Positions 12,235-13,939 of a stretch of DNA of 13,939 bases are shown here, piece by piece; position 1 is the stretch's first letter; every line of letters starts with the position of its first letter. Origin of the DNA: DATBIO01 sp036556965. Lineage in GTDB: Bacteria; Acidobacteriota; Vicinamibacteria; Fen-336. The stretch is taken from assembly GCA_036556965.1 (NCBI GenBank), contig DATBIO010000225.1, forward strand, positions 1 through 13,939, given 5' to 3'. A model generated the notes under the pieces. That model worked only from the letters and a program-made list of their open reading frames with translations. It did not search any database and was not told the origin of the DNA. Position numbers and translations under genes: made by a program.

Positions 12235-13575
12235 TCAGTCCGTGGAGATCCGGTAGAGGTGGCGAGCGCCGCGCAGATAGATCTCGCCGTCCACCAGGGC
12301 GGGCGAGGCGTCGAAGCCCTCGTCGAGCCGGTTGGTGGCCAGCACCTTGAGCTGGGGGCCCGCGGCCAGCACCACGGTGGAGCCCTCGCGGCCGACCACG
12401 TAGATCCGCCCGTCCGCGGCCACGGGCGAGGCATAGACGTTGGGCACCGCCTCCAGCCTCTCCGTGAACCGCGCGGCGCCCGTCCGGGCGTCGAGGGCGG
12501 TGAGGATCCCGGAGTTGGTCTTGAGGAAGTAGAGGGTGTCTCCCAGGAGCAGGGGTGAGGGGACGTAGGGTGTGTCCTTGTCGTAGGAGAAGGCGAGCGC
12601 GGGCGGGCCCGTGACCTCTCCGCGCGCGTCGGCCAGCCGGACGGCGCGCAGCGCGTTGCCGCGGAACCCGCTCATGGCGTAGACCATGCCGCCGGCGGAG
12701 ACCGGCGTGGGGATGACGTTCGCGGTCAGGCCCGCCGCCTGCCACACGGGCTCTCCCGTCTCCAGGTCGTAGCTGCGCAGCCGGTTCGTGCCTCCCACCA
12801 CCACCTGCGCCTTCCCCCCGTGGACCACCACGTGCGGCGTGGCCCAGCTCGTGGGCTCGTCGCGCTCGCGCCGCCACTTCTCCCTGCCCGTGGCCGCCTC
12901 GAAGGCGGCGATGAAGTCCGCCCCCTCGTGGTCCCAGGTGACCACCAGGGTCCCCGCGTGCAGGGCGGGCGAGGCGCCCTCGCCGAAGGACAGGCGCGTC
13001 TGCATGAGCCCGAGGTCCTTCTCCCAGACCACGCGGCCGGACATGTCCAGGGCGTAGAGGCCGCGCGAGCCGAAGTAGGCGTAGACGCGCGCGCCGTCCG
13101 TGAGCGCGGAGCCGGAGGCGTAGGTGCCGTCCCGGTGGAGGCCCTCGTGCGGCCGCTCCTCGCGCACGGCCCGCCGCCAGAGCAGCTTCCCGTCCTTGCG
13201 CGCGTAGGCCAGGACCACGAACTCGTAGGCGGAGGCGACGGCCACCATGGGCGGCCGGCCGGGAGGAGGGGCGGGCGCGGGGCGCGCGGCGAGGTCCTTG
13301 GCGATGGGCACCGCGGCGGTGACGACCACCATGTCCCCCCACACCACCGGCGTGCTCTTGCCCTGTCCCGGGACCTCGACCTTCCAGCGGACGTTCCGCG
13401 TCTCGCTCCACTCCACCGGCGGCCGTGCGTGGGGAGCCTCGCCGCTGTTGAGCGGGCCGCGCCACTGCGGCCAGTAGCGCTCGGCCCCGGGGGCGGACGG
13501 GGCGGCGCCGCCCGCGGCGGCGAGCAGGACGAAGGCGGCGAGGGTGATGGGCAGGCGGCGAAGGGATTCGTGCAT
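12235..13575 (-). CDS. Exported PQQ-like beta-propeller protein (BamB/quinoprotein-fold), 446 aa
   Basis: The signal peptide is MHESLRRLPITLAAFVLLAA followed by AGGAAPSAP. The mature part starts with YWPQWRGPLNSG and VEWSETRNVRWKVEVPG, the common opening of PQQ-like propellers in Acidobacteria and Planctomycetes. Repeating blades carry AxDxxTGxxxW-type turns: LAYARKDGKLLWRR, ALDMSGRVVWEKD, AFEAATGREKWRR, SYDLETGEPVWQA, ALDARTGAARFTE. About seven or eight blades are present. No dehydrogenase catalytic or heme motif is seen, so a structural or binding propeller is more likely than a quinoprotein enzyme. Start 13575 gives a textbook signal peptide, with GGAGG ten bases upstream. The alternative ATG at 13620 overlaps the upstream microprotein stop (ATGA) and adds 15 residues. 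Confidence 0.88.
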   Translation of the reverse strand: MHESLRRLPITLAAFVLLAAAGGAAPSAPGAERYWPQWRGPLNSGEAPHARPPVEWSETRNVRWKVEVPGQGKSTPVVWGDMVVVTAAVPIAKDLAARPAPAPPPGRPPMVAVASAYEFVVLAYARKDGKLLWRRAVREERPHEGLHRDGTYASGSALTDGARVYAYFGSRGLYALDMSGRVVWEKDLGLMQTRLSFGEGASPALHAGTLVVTWDHEGADFIAAFEAATGREKWRRERDEPTSWATPHVVVHGGKAQVVVGGTNRLRSYDLETGEPVWQAAGLTANVIPTPVSAGGMVYAMSGFRGNALRAVRLADARGEVTGPPALAFSYDKDTPYVPSPLLLGDTLYFLKTNSGILTALDARTGAARFTERLEAVPNVYASPVAADGRIYVVGREGSTVVLAAGPQLKVLATNRLDEGFDASPALVDGEIYLRGARHLYRISTD

Positions 13576-13616
13576 GGCTCGTGAACCTCCCGAGGGGAGC
13601 CGGGCGGACGGCAGGG

Positions 13617-13736
13617 TCATCGCGGTCCGAGGAAACGGCGCGCGACGAGGGCGGCGGGCAGGCCCACCAGCAGGGAAAGGCCCACTACCCCGTTGCTGAA
13701 GTGGAACGCGCGCGCCCACGCCGGCACGCGGCGCAT
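13617..13736 (-). CDS. Possible 39-aa single-pass membrane microprotein overlapping the propeller gene
   Basis: Reading ATG at 13736 gives MRRVPAWARAFHFSNGVVGL, then SLLVGLPAALVARRFLGPR, and a stop at 13619-13617. It has a basic N-terminus, one hydrophobic segment (about residues 16-32) and a basic tail, as in small inner-membrane proteins. Its stop overlaps an ATG in the frame of the propeller gene (ATGA at 13620-13617), a pattern typical of translational coupling. No good ribosome site is present; only GGTAGG directly abuts the ATG. It is too short to recognise a family, and it might be a chance frame or a leader peptide for the propeller gene. Confidence 0.4.
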   Translation of the reverse strand: MRRVPAWARAFHFSNGVVGLSLLVGLPAALVARRFLGPR

Positions 13737-13755
13737 CCTACCCGAAGGCGCGTGC

Positions 13756-13761
13756 TATCGT
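13756..13761 (+). promoter_or_regulatory. Possible -10 element (TATCGT) for a leaderless XRE-regulator transcript
   Basis: TATCGT ends 6 nt before the GTG at 13768. With a start of transcription about seven bases downstream, the mRNA would begin at the start codon itself, as in leaderless genes with a TANNNT motif. No ribosome site precedes the GTG. A -35 box is not evident. The divergent 39-codon ORF starts only 31 nt away, so both promoters would overlap here. Confidence 0.35.
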
Positions 13762-13767
13762 CCGTGA

Positions 13768-13939
13768 GTGCCGCGGCTCAAGCAGCAGGCCGTGGGCGAT
13801 CTCGTCCGGCGCCTCCGCGAGCAGCGCGGGCTGACGCTCCGCGCGCTGGCCACGGCCACGGACTTCTCCCCGAGCTTCATCTCCCCGCTCGAGAACGGAC
13901 TGGTGTCGCCTTCCATCGCCTCCATGGAACGGATCGCCA
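13768..13939 (+). CDS. XRE-family helix-turn-helix transcriptional regulator, N-terminal part
   Basis: Runs off the 3' end; 57 codons are seen. MPRLKQQAVGDLVRRLREQR is followed by GLTLRALATATDFSPSFIS and LENGLVSPSIASMERIA. This matches the Cro/CI-type DNA-binding domain of XRE regulators, particularly the form with an appended cupin domain, where VGxRLRxLRxxRGLSLRELA and SFISxLExGxxSPSIxSLxRIA are usual. Pro replaces the common Gln in the recognition stretch (SPLEN rather than SQLEN/SQIEN). The start is GTG at 13768; no ribosome site is present and leaderless expression is possible. Being divergent from the microprotein/propeller pair, it may regulate them or itself. Whether a cupin domain follows cannot be seen. 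Confidence 0.85.
   Translation, partial: MPRLKQQAVGDLVRRLREQRGLTLRALATATDFSPSFISPLENGLVSPSIASMERIA

Noticed and set aside
12235..13575. PQQ-dependent alcohol or glucose dehydrogenase.
   Set aside because: Only the propeller repeat pattern is present. No heme-binding CxxCH, no adjacent-Cys pair and no recognisable catalytic Asp region is seen, so a non-enzymatic BamB/YncE-type propeller is the safer call.

Overview
A very GC-rich bacterial chromosome segment with dense coding on both strands. High third-position GC, frequent GTG and TTG starts, an ECF42-type sigma factor, a Hanks-type Ser/Thr kinase and secreted propeller proteins suggest a soil-type lineage such as Acidobacteriota, Rokubacteria, Gemmatimonadota or Myxococcota. 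No rRNA or marker gene settles this. I see no insertion sequence, prophage, tRNA or CRISPR array, and no gap between genes exceeds 300 bases.

Region 1 (minus strand, 5709 down to 1) is one co-directional block, read right to left. It opens with a DUF1428 protein, a DoxX membrane protein, a YCII/DGPF-domain protein and an ECF42 sigma factor with the usual long C-terminal extension. This is a typical ECF42 neighbourhood, and a possible ECF-type promoter lies upstream of the YCII gene. Next come a small exported Cys-rich protein and a heavy-metal RND efflux operon: outer-membrane channel (CzcC-like), periplasmic adaptor (CzcB-like) and the first 24 codons of the inner-membrane pump (CzcA-like).

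Region 2 (5872-7050, plus) is a lone gene for a soluble Ser/Thr protein kinase fused to a C-terminal BRCT domain of the DNA-ligase (LigA) type. This is the most unusual item in the window.

Region 3 (minus, 9485 down to 7058) holds an exported thioredoxin-type glutathione peroxidase and a secreted beta-propeller protein of unknown function with a C-terminal Ig-like region.

Region 4 (plus, 9577-12227) is a translationally coupled pair of solute transporters: a DAACS-family cation symporter with altered substrate- and sodium-site residues, and an APC-superfamily amino acid permease.

Region 5 (minus, 13736 down to 12235) holds an exported PQQ-like (BamB/YncE-type) beta-propeller protein, preceded by an overlapping 39-codon membrane microprotein ORF. 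An XRE-family regulator starts divergently at 13768 and runs off the window.

Taken together, the genes handle export, envelope and solute transport, and stress or signalling. I see no single multi-gene system that ties the regions together.
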